Below are positions 1 through 7,887 of a stretch of 64,000 bases of DNA, piece by piece (the stretch's first letter is position 1; each line of letters opens with the position of its first letter). This DNA comes from Phaeobacter gallaeciensis DSM 26640 (GTDB lineage: Bacteria > Pseudomonadota > Alphaproteobacteria > Rhodobacterales > Rhodobacteraceae). A program made the translations under genes and the position numbers. The DNA is taken from positions 2,735,001 to 2,799,000 of the forward strand of contig NC_023137.1 in the NCBI RefSeq assembly GCF_000511385.1, written 5' to 3'. The notes beneath the pieces were generated by a model, which saw only the letters and a program-made list of their open reading frames with translations, was not told the DNA's origin and did not search any database.

Positions 1-966
1 GCGGCTCTGGATGCCATCACCCTGCGCCCCCGTATCCTGCGCAATGTCAGCCAGCGCTCGCTGGCGACAAGGATCTTTGGCGCGGAGGCAGACCGCCCGT
101 TCGGCATTGCCCCCATGGGCATGTGTAACCTCGCCGCCCCCGGTGCCGATCTGATGCTGGCGCGGCTGGCGGCGCGATACCGGGTGCCGCATGGGGTCTC
201 CACAGTCGCCTCGACGCCACTGGAAACCATTCTGGAGGCAGCGGAGGGCTATGCTTGGTTCCAGCTTTATTTCAGCGGGGACGGTAGCGGCAGTTTCAAA
301 CTGGCTGAACGGGCGCGTGCCGCCGGATATCAAACCCTGGTACTGACGGTCGATGTGCCAGAAGTCGGCCGCCGCCCGCGCGAGCTGCGTCACGGTTTCA
401 AGATGCCGTTCCGTATCGGGCCACGCCAATTCATCGATTTTGCCCTACATCCGCGCTGGTCTCTCACCACTGTGTTAAAAGGCAAGCCAGTGATGGCGAA
501 CTTTGAAATGGAAGGCTATGACTTTGACCGCACCGAAAGCCGGGCGCGGGCCACCTGGGGCACGCTGGCCCGGCTGCGCGATTTATGGCCCGGAAAGCTG
601 GTGGTGAAAGGTGTGCTAGACGTTGAGGATGCCCGCGCATTGGTGGCTGCGGGGGTTGATGCCATTCAGGTCTCCAGCCACGGCGCCCGGCAACTGGAGG
701 CTGCCCCCGCCCCGATAGAAATGCTGGCGAAAATCCGGGCCGATCTTGGATCAGAGTTTCCGGTTTTCTATGACAGCGGCATCCGGTCGGGGGAAGACAT
801 TCTGAAAGCGATCACAATGGGCGCTGATTTTGTGTTTCTGGGCCGTATCCTGCAATATGCGATTGCCGCGAGAGGCGAGACCGGGCTGGAACAACTGTGG
901 CATGCGCTGAGCGAAGAGCTGAGCATTGCGATGGCACAAAGCGGGCGCGTCTCCCTCAGGCATTAA
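1..966 (+). CDS. FMN-dependent alpha-hydroxy acid dehydrogenase (5' truncated)
   Basis: The reading frame is open from base 1, so the start lies outside the window; 321 residues are present and roughly 50 N-terminal ones are probably missing against the usual ~370-380. The fold is the (S)-2-hydroxy acid oxidase / L-lactate dehydrogenase TIM barrel, which oxidises 2-hydroxy acids to 2-oxo acids with FMN. Visible motifs are SSHGARQLE, which carries the catalytic His and the Arg that binds the substrate carboxylate, and DSGIRSGEDILKAI followed by FLGR, the FMN-phosphate site. The family norm is SNHGGRQL, so SSHGA is a slight variant. Lactate, glycolate or mandelate could be the substrate; the sequence does not decide. 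It converges on the luxI-type gene with only 30 bases between the stop codons. Confidence 0.85.
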   Translation, partial: AALDAITLRPRILRNVSQRSLATRIFGAEADRPFGIAPMGMCNLAAPGADLMLARLAARYRVPHGVSTVASTPLETILEAAEGYAWFQLYFSGDGSGSFKLAERARAAGYQTLVLTVDVPEVGRRPRELRHGFKMPFRIGPRQFIDFALHPRWSLTTVLKGKPVMANFEMEGYDFDRTESRARATWGTLARLRDLWPGKLVVKGVLDVEDARALVAAGVDAIQVSSHGARQLEAAPAPIEMLAKIRADLGSEFPVFYDSGIRSGEDILKAITMGADFVFLGRILQYAIAARGETGLEQLWHALSEELSIAMAQSGRVSLRH

Positions 967-996
967 GGGGCGCGCTAAAGCCGCCGCGGCGCACAG

Positions 997-1605
997 TCAC
1001 GCTGCGTTTGCGTCGCTGCGCTGGCCCTTCGCATCAACCGTCAAATGGTAGGCCTGACAGATTTCGCCGCCGGCTTCGAACCTCGGGCCCGCCGAGGTGA
1101 TCGATAGGCGCGCCCGGCGCATCAGCAGCGCAGCTGTGACCGAGGTAATGCATAAGAAAGCGCTGATATTCCACTCTTGCGCGAGCCGGGTCAGGCCTCG
1201 CTCCAGATGACCACGCACATCCATACGGTCGCGCGCGCTGAGCGTGTCCTCGACGAAAAACCGGCTAACTTCCCAGATTGCGGCGTCCTGCGGCGCCGAA
1301 TGATCCAGGACATTCGACGGCAATCCGGGCAGCAGCCCCAACTGCGCATCACGCAACATGTAGCTGGTTGTCATGCACTGTGCCGTAGTCGGGGTCATCC
1401 GGAAACCACCGAGAACTCTTTTCTCTTCATGTACAGTACAGTAGATACTCTCCGGGGTGTCGTACTGGTCGAACTCTAACCCTCGCACATTGGGCAAATT
1501 CCAGCGGCGCAACTGAACAAAATGGCGATATCGCGCGCGCAGCATCTCAGTGAAGAGCCCACCGGTCTCCGCAAAATTGTCGAATGTAATTTCTGTCGAC
1601 TGCAT
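997..1605 (-). CDS. LuxI-type acyl-homoserine lactone synthase
   Basis: Predicted to make an N-acyl-homoserine lactone from S-adenosylmethionine and acyl-ACP. With the start at 1605 the protein has 202 residues, typical for LuxI. All eight hallmark positions of the family can be placed: R25, F29, W35, D46, D49, R69, E112 and R115, in blocks such as RYRHFV, EFDQYD, GGFRMTPTT and WEVSRFF. The frame stays open to an ATG at 1746, which would add 47 residues unlike any family member, so 1605 is preferred even though neither start has a strong ribosome site. No luxR gene lies beside it. The upstream neighbour on the same strand is a hybrid histidine kinase. No lux-box-like inverted repeat was seen in 1606-1823. 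Confidence 0.88.
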   Translation of the reverse strand: MQSTEITFDNFAETGGLFTEMLRARYRHFVQLRRWNLPNVRGLEFDQYDTPESIYCTVHEEKRVLGGFRMTPTTAQCMTTSYMLRDAQLGLLPGLPSNVLDHSAPQDAAIWEVSRFFVEDTLSARDRMDVRGHLERGLTRLAQEWNISAFLCITSVTAALLMRRARLSITSAGPRFEAGGEICQAYHLTVDAKGQRSDANAA

Positions 1606-1823
1606 CGTCGGCCCGGTCGGTTGTTCCAGCCCGAATGCAAACGTACATTCCGGCAATTTATCGAAAATTCGACTCAACCTATCCGGAAAGCGTAAATTTT
1701 GAATTAATTCACAACGGCGGCTCCGTTTTGCGACGGTTTCTCCCATCCGGAGTGCGTCAGTCGCAAATAACTATGGGCGCCCGAAACTAAACAGTAGCGT
1801 CTGCCTCATATATTGCACAGCGG

Positions 1824-3566
1824 TCAGGCAGAGCGCACTGCCGGTACAGATGTAATCCTGCAAATTTCCGATAGCAGCACCGATTTTTTGACCGGTTTAG
1901 ACAGATAACTCACCGCGCCTAGCCGCAGGAACAGCTCCTGTTCTTCCGGAGCGGCGTTCGCCGTCAGCATCACCACTGGCGTCGCCCCAATCCGCCCGCC
2001 CCGTCGCAGCATTTCCGTCAGGGTTTCACGGCCATCCATCACCGGCATTTTCATGTCCAAAAGCACCAGATCAAACGAGTGTCGCTCTAAGGCCTCCAAA
2101 GCCTCGGCCCCGTTTTCTGCATCGGTAATCCGGACACCGCTGTTTTTTAAAAACGCCCGGACAACCAGGCGATTGGAGGTCGTATCATCGACCAGAAGAA
2201 TGGACAAATCGCCGAGTTCGCTGGTCTCTGCGCGCACTGCCTGCTGCGGCAGGACCTCCACCTCAGAAGCATCCAGCGCGGTGATGGGACAAAAGAACGT
2301 AAAACAGCTGCCCCAGTCGCGGCCGGTCTGCACCGTGATATCGCCCCCCATAATGCGGGCCAGATGGCGGGCAATCGCCAACCCCAACCCAGTGCCTGGC
2401 ACGTTGGGCGCATTTTTGTCCTTGGCACGGTAAAAATCGGTGAAGAGCTTGGCGCTCTGCTCTGGTGTCATGCCCCGACCAGTGTCGGAGACTGCAACAC
2501 GCAACATCGTGCACCCGTCAACATCTTCACAATCAGCAACCACCTCAATCTGACCGGTTTCAGTATACTTTACCGCGTTGGACACCAGATTTCCGATCAC
2601 CTGGCGCAACCGCAATGCATCACATTCAGCATAGTCGGGGATACTCTGCGTTAGGCTGACAGTCAGGCTGAGCCCCTTTTCATCTGCCCTCGCGCGATAC
2701 ATTTCGACGGCGCTAGAGATCTCCTCCTGTGGGGAGGCGGTGGCCAGATTCAATTCGAACTGGCCGGACTCGATCTTGGCGTGATCAAGAACATCGTCAA
2801 GAATACCGGTGAGCGCCTGAGACGATTTGCGCAGCAGTTGCGTTTGCTCCCGCAGCGTATCAGACTCAGAGTTTTCTTCTTCAATGAGTTCGGACATGCC
2901 ACAAATCGCATTCAGAGGTGTGCGGATTTCATGGCTCATCGCGGCGAGGAACCGGCTCTTGGCGCGGCTCGCGGCCTCCGCTGCGCTTAGCGCTTCGCGC
3001 AACTGCGCGGTCAACCGGTGCTGCACCCACATCGCGTGCACCATATAGGCGGCTCCCAACAAGAGAATGACCGCAGCTATGATCATTTCAACGGGACTTG
3101 CGACCCGGAGCAGCGTCGCACAGACCATATACCCCACGGTACAAAGAATCGGTACCGCAGTAATGATCCCAAAATAGAACCACGCAGATCGAGCGACGAC
3201 CGAATGGTTGAGCGCGATGATCAGCAGCATCGCCCCCATCAGTTTCGGGAAGGGTTCAGGATGCAGGAACAACAGCAGCGACAGCGAATTGAAAACGCAG
3301 ACACCGACAAACGCGGAACTGGCAAAGAGGAAGATGCCGCCGGGCGTCACGCCCGAAGACAACCGCCGGTAAACTCGCAGACCAACCAATTCGACAAAGA
3401 CGTAGGCCGCATAGACAACGGCAACGGTCTGCAAGGACAGAAAATAGAGGGACAGCAGCGACACCAGGGTGATCGAGGCAAATCGGGACGGAAGGTCAGA
3501 CCGAACAAGCTTGTTTTGGCTGGCAACGGAAGTCACGAGGTCTGGCGATAATGAAAACAAACGCAT
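1824..3566 (-). CDS. Hybrid sensor histidine kinase with receiver domain
   Basis: A 580-residue membrane sensor kinase. Residues ~30-180 form about six hydrophobic segments with no obvious periplasmic domain, so the sensor is the membrane part itself. A short coiled linker (185-205) leads to HisKA with phospho-accepting H212 (SHEIRTPLN), then HATPase_c with the N-box near 322-333, DTGRGM (361-366) and GTGLGLAI (391-398). A C-terminal receiver domain (453-570) has acidic residues 460-461, phosphorylation site D504 and K557. There is no HPt domain, so the phosphate must pass to a separate HPt protein. A perfect AGGAGG abuts the ATG at 3566 with no spacer, whereas the TTG two codons further on (3560) has a 5-base spacer, so the true start may be 3560. 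It lies upstream of luxI on the same strand; joint transcription is possible but unproven. Confidence 0.9.
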   Translation of the reverse strand: MRLFSLSPDLVTSVASQNKLVRSDLPSRFASITLVSLLSLYFLSLQTVAVVYAAYVFVELVGLRVYRRLSSGVTPGGIFLFASSAFVGVCVFNSLSLLLFLHPEPFPKLMGAMLLIIALNHSVVARSAWFYFGIITAVPILCTVGYMVCATLLRVASPVEMIIAAVILLLGAAYMVHAMWVQHRLTAQLREALSAAEAASRAKSRFLAAMSHEIRTPLNAICGMSELIEEENSESDTLREQTQLLRKSSQALTGILDDVLDHAKIESGQFELNLATASPQEEISSAVEMYRARADEKGLSLTVSLTQSIPDYAECDALRLRQVIGNLVSNAVKYTETGQIEVVADCEDVDGCTMLRVAVSDTGRGMTPEQSAKLFTDFYRAKDKNAPNVPGTGLGLAIARHLARIMGGDITVQTGRDWGSCFTFFCPITALDASEVEVLPQQAVRAETSELGDLSILLVDDTTSNRLVVRAFLKNSGVRITDAENGAEALEALERHSFDLVLLDMKMPVMDGRETLTEMLRRGGRIGATPVVMLTANAAPEEQELFLRLGAVSYLSKPVKKSVLLSEICRITSVPAVRSA

Positions 3567-4013
3567 CCTCCTTTCCGGTTTTCCCTGGCCATCTCCCCGC
3601 CATCGCGTTCACGCGTCAAAGGCGAGTCTCACCTAATTTGACAACAGCTATCCGATTCGCTCATACCGTCAAATTGCGTTCAAATGGTGACAGATGACTT
3701 AATATTGCCGGGCGGACCTTAGCGACAGGCTGATCAAACTCAACTTTTAATGAGAAAGACACCCCCCACACCAGATAGGAGCACTTCGCTGTCAAATGCT
3801 CAACCTTGGCGAGGTTGAGCCACGCGATATGTCACAAATCCCTTTTCGCAAAGGGCATAAAACAGCAACTGCTTCTAGACAATATTCGGTCGCAATCGTC
3901 ACCTTGGCTAGACGTCACGACGGACGCTGGCCGCTGTCATCGCCGCGCATGTGAAAAGAAATCACCAGAAAGCGCATCCAGAAAATGCACTCTAACAATG
4001 CTAAATTGGAAAA
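3567..4013. other. 447-base intergenic region with one short hairpin
   Basis: This is the leader region of the histidine kinase (minus strand) and lies beyond the tRNA-Thr gene. No credible gene was found; the one small open frame runs into the tRNA gene and has no recognisable content. The only ordered element is a perfect 8-bp inverted repeat, GCTCAACC at 3798-3805 and GGTTGAGC at 3813-3820, with a 7-base loop and no T tract beside it. Confidence 0.5.
3798..3820. repeat. 8-bp inverted repeat (hairpin)
   Basis: GCTCAACC and GGTTGAGC are perfect complements around TTGGCGA. No T-run follows on either strand, so a plain intrinsic terminator is unlikely; a protein-binding site or a chance repeat are the alternatives. 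Confidence 0.4.
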
Positions 4014-4089
4014 TGGTGCCCCCACACGGACTCGAACCGCGGACCTACTGATTACAAATCAGTTGCTCTACCAGCTGAGCTATAGGGGC
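4014..4089 (-). tRNA. tRNA-Thr (anticodon UGU)
   Basis: Read on the minus strand this is a full 76-base cloverleaf with encoded CCA. The acceptor stem begins GCCCCTA and pairs with TGGGGGC before ACCA. The D-loop has AGCTCAGCTGGTAGAGC, the anticodon arm is CTGAT-TTGTAAT-CAG with anticodon TGT, and the T-arm has GGTTCGAGTCC. The anticodon reads ACA and ACG-type threonine codons. Confidence 0.97.
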
Positions 4090-4475
4090 CTTGAGCAGCG
4101 AGATAGCGCCTCTCGCGAAGGGGTGCAAGACGAAAAATTCGCCTTGTGGCCGAGAATATCATAGCAGCACTTGAATCGCTGATCGTGCATATTTCTCCAT
4201 GATCGATCCAGCTCCCAATGCAGCCGGTTACAGAGCCTGTGAGGTCGGAACCCCTACAGTTCAAACGATTAGCCTGACGTTGGCGGCAGCATCCATCTTG
4301 GCTGACCTTTTGATCATGACAGCGTTGCGGTCGGGTCTCAAATGTCAAATCGATCCAAAGACATGCTGGTGACCGCTGCAGAAATATATGATCATGCCAT
4401 CAACACGATGATAGGGGCTGTCGCGTTCCAGCGAAGGCGACGTGCTGACCGCCCCGAGCAACCGGAAGCAGCCGT
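4090..4475. other. 386-base intergenic region, nothing recognised
   Basis: Lies upstream of tRNA-Thr (minus strand) and of the glycosyltransferase-like gene (plus strand), so it should hold the promoters of both. No gene, repeat, strong sigma-70 consensus or hairpin stood out on reading. Confidence 0.5.
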
Positions 4476-5465
4476 ATGACGGGAACACGTTTCAATATCA
4501 TGATCGTCGGACAGGCGGGGCGGTTGCAATATGAGGCGGTGCTGTTTGCGGCCTCGCTGCGCCAATACGCACCTGAATTTACAGGGCGGCTCTATGTGGC
4601 GGTCCCGCAGTCAGGCGCGCTCTGGACCAAGGATCCCAGCATTCACAACAAACCGGTGTTGGACGCGTTGGAGGCCTTGGGGGCGGAGATCCTACCGTTT
4701 CAATCCGCCGCCTTTGGCGAGAGCTACCCCTATGGCAACAAGATTGAGGCGCTTCTGGCCATGCCAGAGGGCGAACCATTTGTGTTCTTTGACACCGACA
4801 CGCTAATCACAGGTCCGCTCGACCAGCTACCGTTGGATTTTACCCGCCCCTCGGCGTCCCTGCGCCGGGAGGGCACCTGGCCGAAGCCAACGCTTTATGG
4901 TCCCGACATGACCGGAATTTGGCGCGCATTATATGATCGCTTCGGTCTGGATTTCGACAAGAGCCTTGATCACAGCCAGCCTGAAAATTTCTGGCGCCGC
5001 TACCTCTATTTCAATGCCGGCTACTATTACGGCAGCTGTCCACACATCTTTGGCCAGCGGTTTCTTGAGTATGCCCTGTCCATCCGCGACGATCTGCCAA
5101 AGGCATTGATCGGCCAGTCGCTGGACCCCTGGCTGGATCAGATCGCCCTGCCATTGGTGATTCACAGCCTTGGCGGGGGGCGGGCGACACTGCCCGAGGG
5201 CTATCTTGATGGGGAGATGAGTTGCCATTACCGCAATTTACCCCTGCTTTATGCGCGAGAAAGTGATGATGTCGTCGCCGCGCTGGAGACAGTGGCCAGC
5301 CCGAACAAGATCAAAAAAGTTCTGAAACAATATGAGCCGATGAAGCGCATGATCTATCAGGGGCGCGGCGCCAAGGTACGCGCCATGTTTGATCGCGAGA
5401 ACCTCCCCCGCAAGGAACAGGCCTTGCGCAACCGGATAAAGTCTGCCGGTTTCTGGATGCGATAA
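4476..5465 (+). CDS. GT-A-like glycosyltransferase family protein
   Basis: A 329-residue soluble protein without signal peptide or membrane segment. The N-terminus (FNIMIVGQAG, then a strand-helix pattern) and FFDTDTLITGPL, with D106-T-D108, resemble the nucleotide-binding half and the DxD metal site of GT-A glycosyltransferases. The part after residue 150 is rich in aromatic residues and the C-terminus is basic. The acceptor and donor sugars cannot be told from the sequence. It stands alone, separated from metY by 175 bases. Similar stand-alone proteins occur in many Rhodobacteraceae, but I know of no characterised member. It could also be a non-enzymatic relative. Confidence 0.6.
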   Translation: MTGTRFNIMIVGQAGRLQYEAVLFAASLRQYAPEFTGRLYVAVPQSGALWTKDPSIHNKPVLDALEALGAEILPFQSAAFGESYPYGNKIEALLAMPEGEPFVFFDTDTLITGPLDQLPLDFTRPSASLRREGTWPKPTLYGPDMTGIWRALYDRFGLDFDKSLDHSQPENFWRRYLYFNAGYYYGSCPHIFGQRFLEYALSIRDDLPKALIGQSLDPWLDQIALPLVIHSLGGGRATLPEGYLDGEMSCHYRNLPLLYARESDDVVAALETVASPNKIKKVLKQYEPMKRMIYQGRGAKVRAMFDRENLPRKEQALRNRIKSAGFWMR

Positions 5466-5640
5466 TCAGCCTCTTGGACCAACGGCCTCTGCAGAAGAAT
5501 GCCTTGTGTGCCCAGGCCGGATCCTGCGCCACATGAGGGCGACGAAAAATTGCAGCTTGCCTTACGGATCGTGGCAGAGTGTTCTTACGCGCGAAACAAT
5601 TTCCGACCAGTAGGGTCGACCATCCAAGGGAGCACATCCA

Positions 5641-6933
5641 ATGTCTGAAGCGCCAAGCTACGGGTTCGACACATTGCAAATTCATGCCGGCGCCAAGCCC
5701 GATCCGGCCACCGGTGCGCGTCAGACGCCGATCTACCAGACCACCGCCTATGTGTTTCGCGATGCAGATCATGCGGCGGCCCTGTTCAACCTTCAGGAAG
5801 TCGGCTTTATCTACTCGCGCCTGACCAACCCGACAGTGGCCGTGCTTCAGGAGCGCATTGCGACCCTGGAAGGCGGCGTTGGGGCGGTCTGCTGTTCTTC
5901 CGGCCATGCGGCCCAGATCATGGCGTTGTTCCCGCTGATGGGACCGGGATGCAATGTGGTGGCCTCAACCCGGCTATACGGAGGCACCGTCACCCAGTTC
6001 AGCCAGACCATCAAACGCTTTGGCTGGTCGGCCAAATTCGTGGATTTTGACGACCCTGAGGCGGTGGCCGCAGCCATTGATGACGACACGCGGGCGGTGT
6101 TTGGCGAATCTGTTGCGAACCCTGGCGGCTATGTCACGGATATCCGCTCCATTGCGGATGTTGCGGATGCGGCGGGTGTGCCACTGATCATCGACAACAC
6201 CTCTGCCACGCCTTATCTCTGTAATCCGATTGCTCATGGGGCGACGCTGGTTGTGCATTCCACAACAAAATACCTGACCGGCAACGGCACCGTGACCGGT
6301 GGCGTGATCGTGGACTCCGGCACATTTGACTGGTCGGCAAATGACAAATTCCCGTCGCTGTCGCAGCCCGAGCCGGCCTATCACGGACTGAAGTTCCACG
6401 AGACCTTTGGCGGTCTGGCCTTCACCTTCCATGGCATTGCCATCGGCCTGCGCGATCTGGGCATGACCATGAACCCACAGGCCGCGCATTATACGTTGAT
6501 GGGGATCGAAACCCTCAGCCTGCGGATGGAACGCCACTGCGAGAATGCCAAAACCGTGGCCGCCTGGCTGGAGCAGGACCCGCGCGTGGACTATGTGACC
6601 TACGCCGGGCTGCCATCCTCACCCTATCATGATCGTGCGAAAGAACAGTATCCCAAGGGCACCGGCGGGCTTTTCACCTTTGCTGTGAAGGGCGGGTATG
6701 ACGCCTGTGTCAAACTGGTGAACTCACTGGAAATTTTCAGCCATGTTGCCAACCTTGGCGATACCCGGTCGCTGATTATCCACTCAGCCTCAACCACCCA
6801 TCGCCAGCTGACGCCTGAACAACAAGAGGCGGCTGGCGCCGGTGCGAATGTTGTGCGCGTCTCTATCGGCATTGAAAACGCCGATGACCTGATTGCCGAT
6901 CTGGATCAGGCCCTGAGCAAGGCGAGCAGCTAA
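5641..6933 (+). CDS. metY: O-acetylhomoserine sulfhydrylase (aminocarboxypropyltransferase)
   Basis: A PLP enzyme of the Cys/Met-metabolism family, 430 residues, the size of MetY-type O-acetylhomoserine sulfhydrylases rather than the shorter MetB/MetC (~390). It joins O-acetylhomoserine with sulfide, or with methanethiol, to give homocysteine or methionine. K210 in HSTTKYLTG forms the Schiff base, D185 in IIDNTSATPYL contacts the pyridine nitrogen, and IYSRLTNPT (57-65) is the substrate-side motif. The start follows AAGGGAGCACATCC, a good ribosome site. The leader (5466-5640) was searched by eye for SAM riboswitches without success. A strong bidirectional terminator follows. Its possible use of methanethiol is notable because a methanethiol oxidase operon lies at the other end of the window. 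Confidence 0.92.
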   Translation: MSEAPSYGFDTLQIHAGAKPDPATGARQTPIYQTTAYVFRDADHAAALFNLQEVGFIYSRLTNPTVAVLQERIATLEGGVGAVCCSSGHAAQIMALFPLMGPGCNVVASTRLYGGTVTQFSQTIKRFGWSAKFVDFDDPEAVAAAIDDDTRAVFGESVANPGGYVTDIRSIADVADAAGVPLIIDNTSATPYLCNPIAHGATLVVHSTTKYLTGNGTVTGGVIVDSGTFDWSANDKFPSLSQPEPAYHGLKFHETFGGLAFTFHGIAIGLRDLGMTMNPQAAHYTLMGIETLSLRMERHCENAKTVAAWLEQDPRVDYVTYAGLPSSPYHDRAKEQYPKGTGGLFTFAVKGGYDACVKLVNSLEIFSHVANLGDTRSLIIHSASTTHRQLTPEQQEAAGAGANVVRVSIGIENADDLIADLDQALSKASS

Positions 6934-6967
6934 CCCGCTGATATCGCGCCAGTGTTACATCATAAGG

Positions 6968-6993
6968 AAAAGGCCGGGACATCCCGGCCTTTT
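6968..6993. terminator. Bidirectional intrinsic terminator
   Basis: A 12-bp perfect stem AAAAGGCCGGGA / TCCCGGCCTTTT with a 2-base apex, sitting between the convergent metY and SIMPL-domain genes. The A and T flanks let it work on both strands. Confidence 0.9.
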
Positions 6994-7000
6994 CTAGTTC

Positions 7001-7717
7001 TCAGTCGTTTGTCGGCAGTTTGATATCGTAAACCACGGAGACGCTGTGGCTGAAATTCAGCTCCCCCGCCTCAATTGGCATCGGGGCGCTGCGGGCCATC
7101 TCCATCGCCATCATCGGCTGACCACCACCGGTGTCGCGGTCGTGAATTGACCGCACAGGGCCCAGCTCAACCCCGGCGGCCTCCGCCAGCTGGGCTGCCT
7201 TGCGCCGTGCATCCTTCACAGCGGCGCCGCGGATCTGGTCCTGCACTTTGCCCGGATCGGCGACACCGAAATTCAGCCCCCGGAAATCATTGGCGCCAAC
7301 TTTCAGCACTTGATCCAGCACCTCGCCCAGTCGATCCAGATCGCGGATGCGCAGGGACAGGGTATTGGAGGCGTTGAACCCGGCGATTTTGCGGCGGCCA
7401 TCCGAATAGCTGCGGTCCTGAGACCAGACAGGGTTCAGCGAAATCTGCTGGGTCTGCATGTCCTCCGCTGCGATACCAGCCGTCCGCAATTCATCAACCA
7501 CCGCGACCATTTTGGTGGAGACGGCGGACATGGCGAGCGCGGCCTCTTCGGCCTCTTCAGTGACGCCCAGGGTGATTGTCGCCAGTGTCGGGGTGACCGC
7601 GATACGCGCCTCACCGGTAACCGAGATCTGGCGATCCACCGGGGTTTCCTGCGCATGGGCGAGCCCTGTTGCCAGCAGAACCGCCAGCGCCGAGGCCAAG
7701 ATATGTCTAGCTTTCAT
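7001..7717 (-). CDS. SIMPL-domain (DUF541) periplasmic protein
   Basis: A 238-residue exported protein. The start at 7717 follows AAGGAGCAG and begins a clear signal peptide (MKARHILASALAVLLATGLAHA, cleavage near residue 22); the frame is open a further 48 residues upstream but that part has no ribosome site and would spoil the signal. The mature part has the SIMPL pattern: RQISVTGEARIAVTPT near the N-terminus, a mid-region FNASNTLSLRIRDLDRLGEVLD, and a C-terminal strand ending SVSVVYDIKL. Family members form periplasmic oligomers (e.g. BP26, YggE) linked to oxidative stress; the molecular role is not known. It is a single-gene unit divergent from the next gene. Confidence 0.85.
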   Translation of the reverse strand: MKARHILASALAVLLATGLAHAQETPVDRQISVTGEARIAVTPTLATITLGVTEEAEEAALAMSAVSTKMVAVVDELRTAGIAAEDMQTQQISLNPVWSQDRSYSDGRRKIAGFNASNTLSLRIRDLDRLGEVLDQVLKVGANDFRGLNFGVADPGKVQDQIRGAAVKDARRKAAQLAEAAGVELGPVRSIHDRDTGGGQPMMAMEMARSAPMPIEAGELNFSHSVSVVYDIKLPTND

Positions 7718-7887
7718 CGAACTGCTCCTTTTTCTCCAGTGTAACATGGGGATGGCAATTGACCGCCTGCAAGGGGGAAATCGTGTCTTTTCCTTTCCCT
7801 TGGGCGCGCTCTGCCTTATGGTCTGCGCCAAGATCGCCCTGCCACACAGGGGTATGGGCATACTAAAGCTGAAGGCGTGTTTGCATC

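Noticed and set aside
3806..4051. 81-residue plus-strand open frame
   Set aside because: Runs through the tRNA-Thr gene; its end (PPHGLEPRTY) is the well-known false peptide read from tRNA genes.
5466..5640. Possible SAM riboswitch in the metY leader
   Set aside because: Methionine genes of alphaproteobacteria often carry SAM-II or SAM-V elements, but the conserved core blocks could not be found here. A covariance-model search would settle it.
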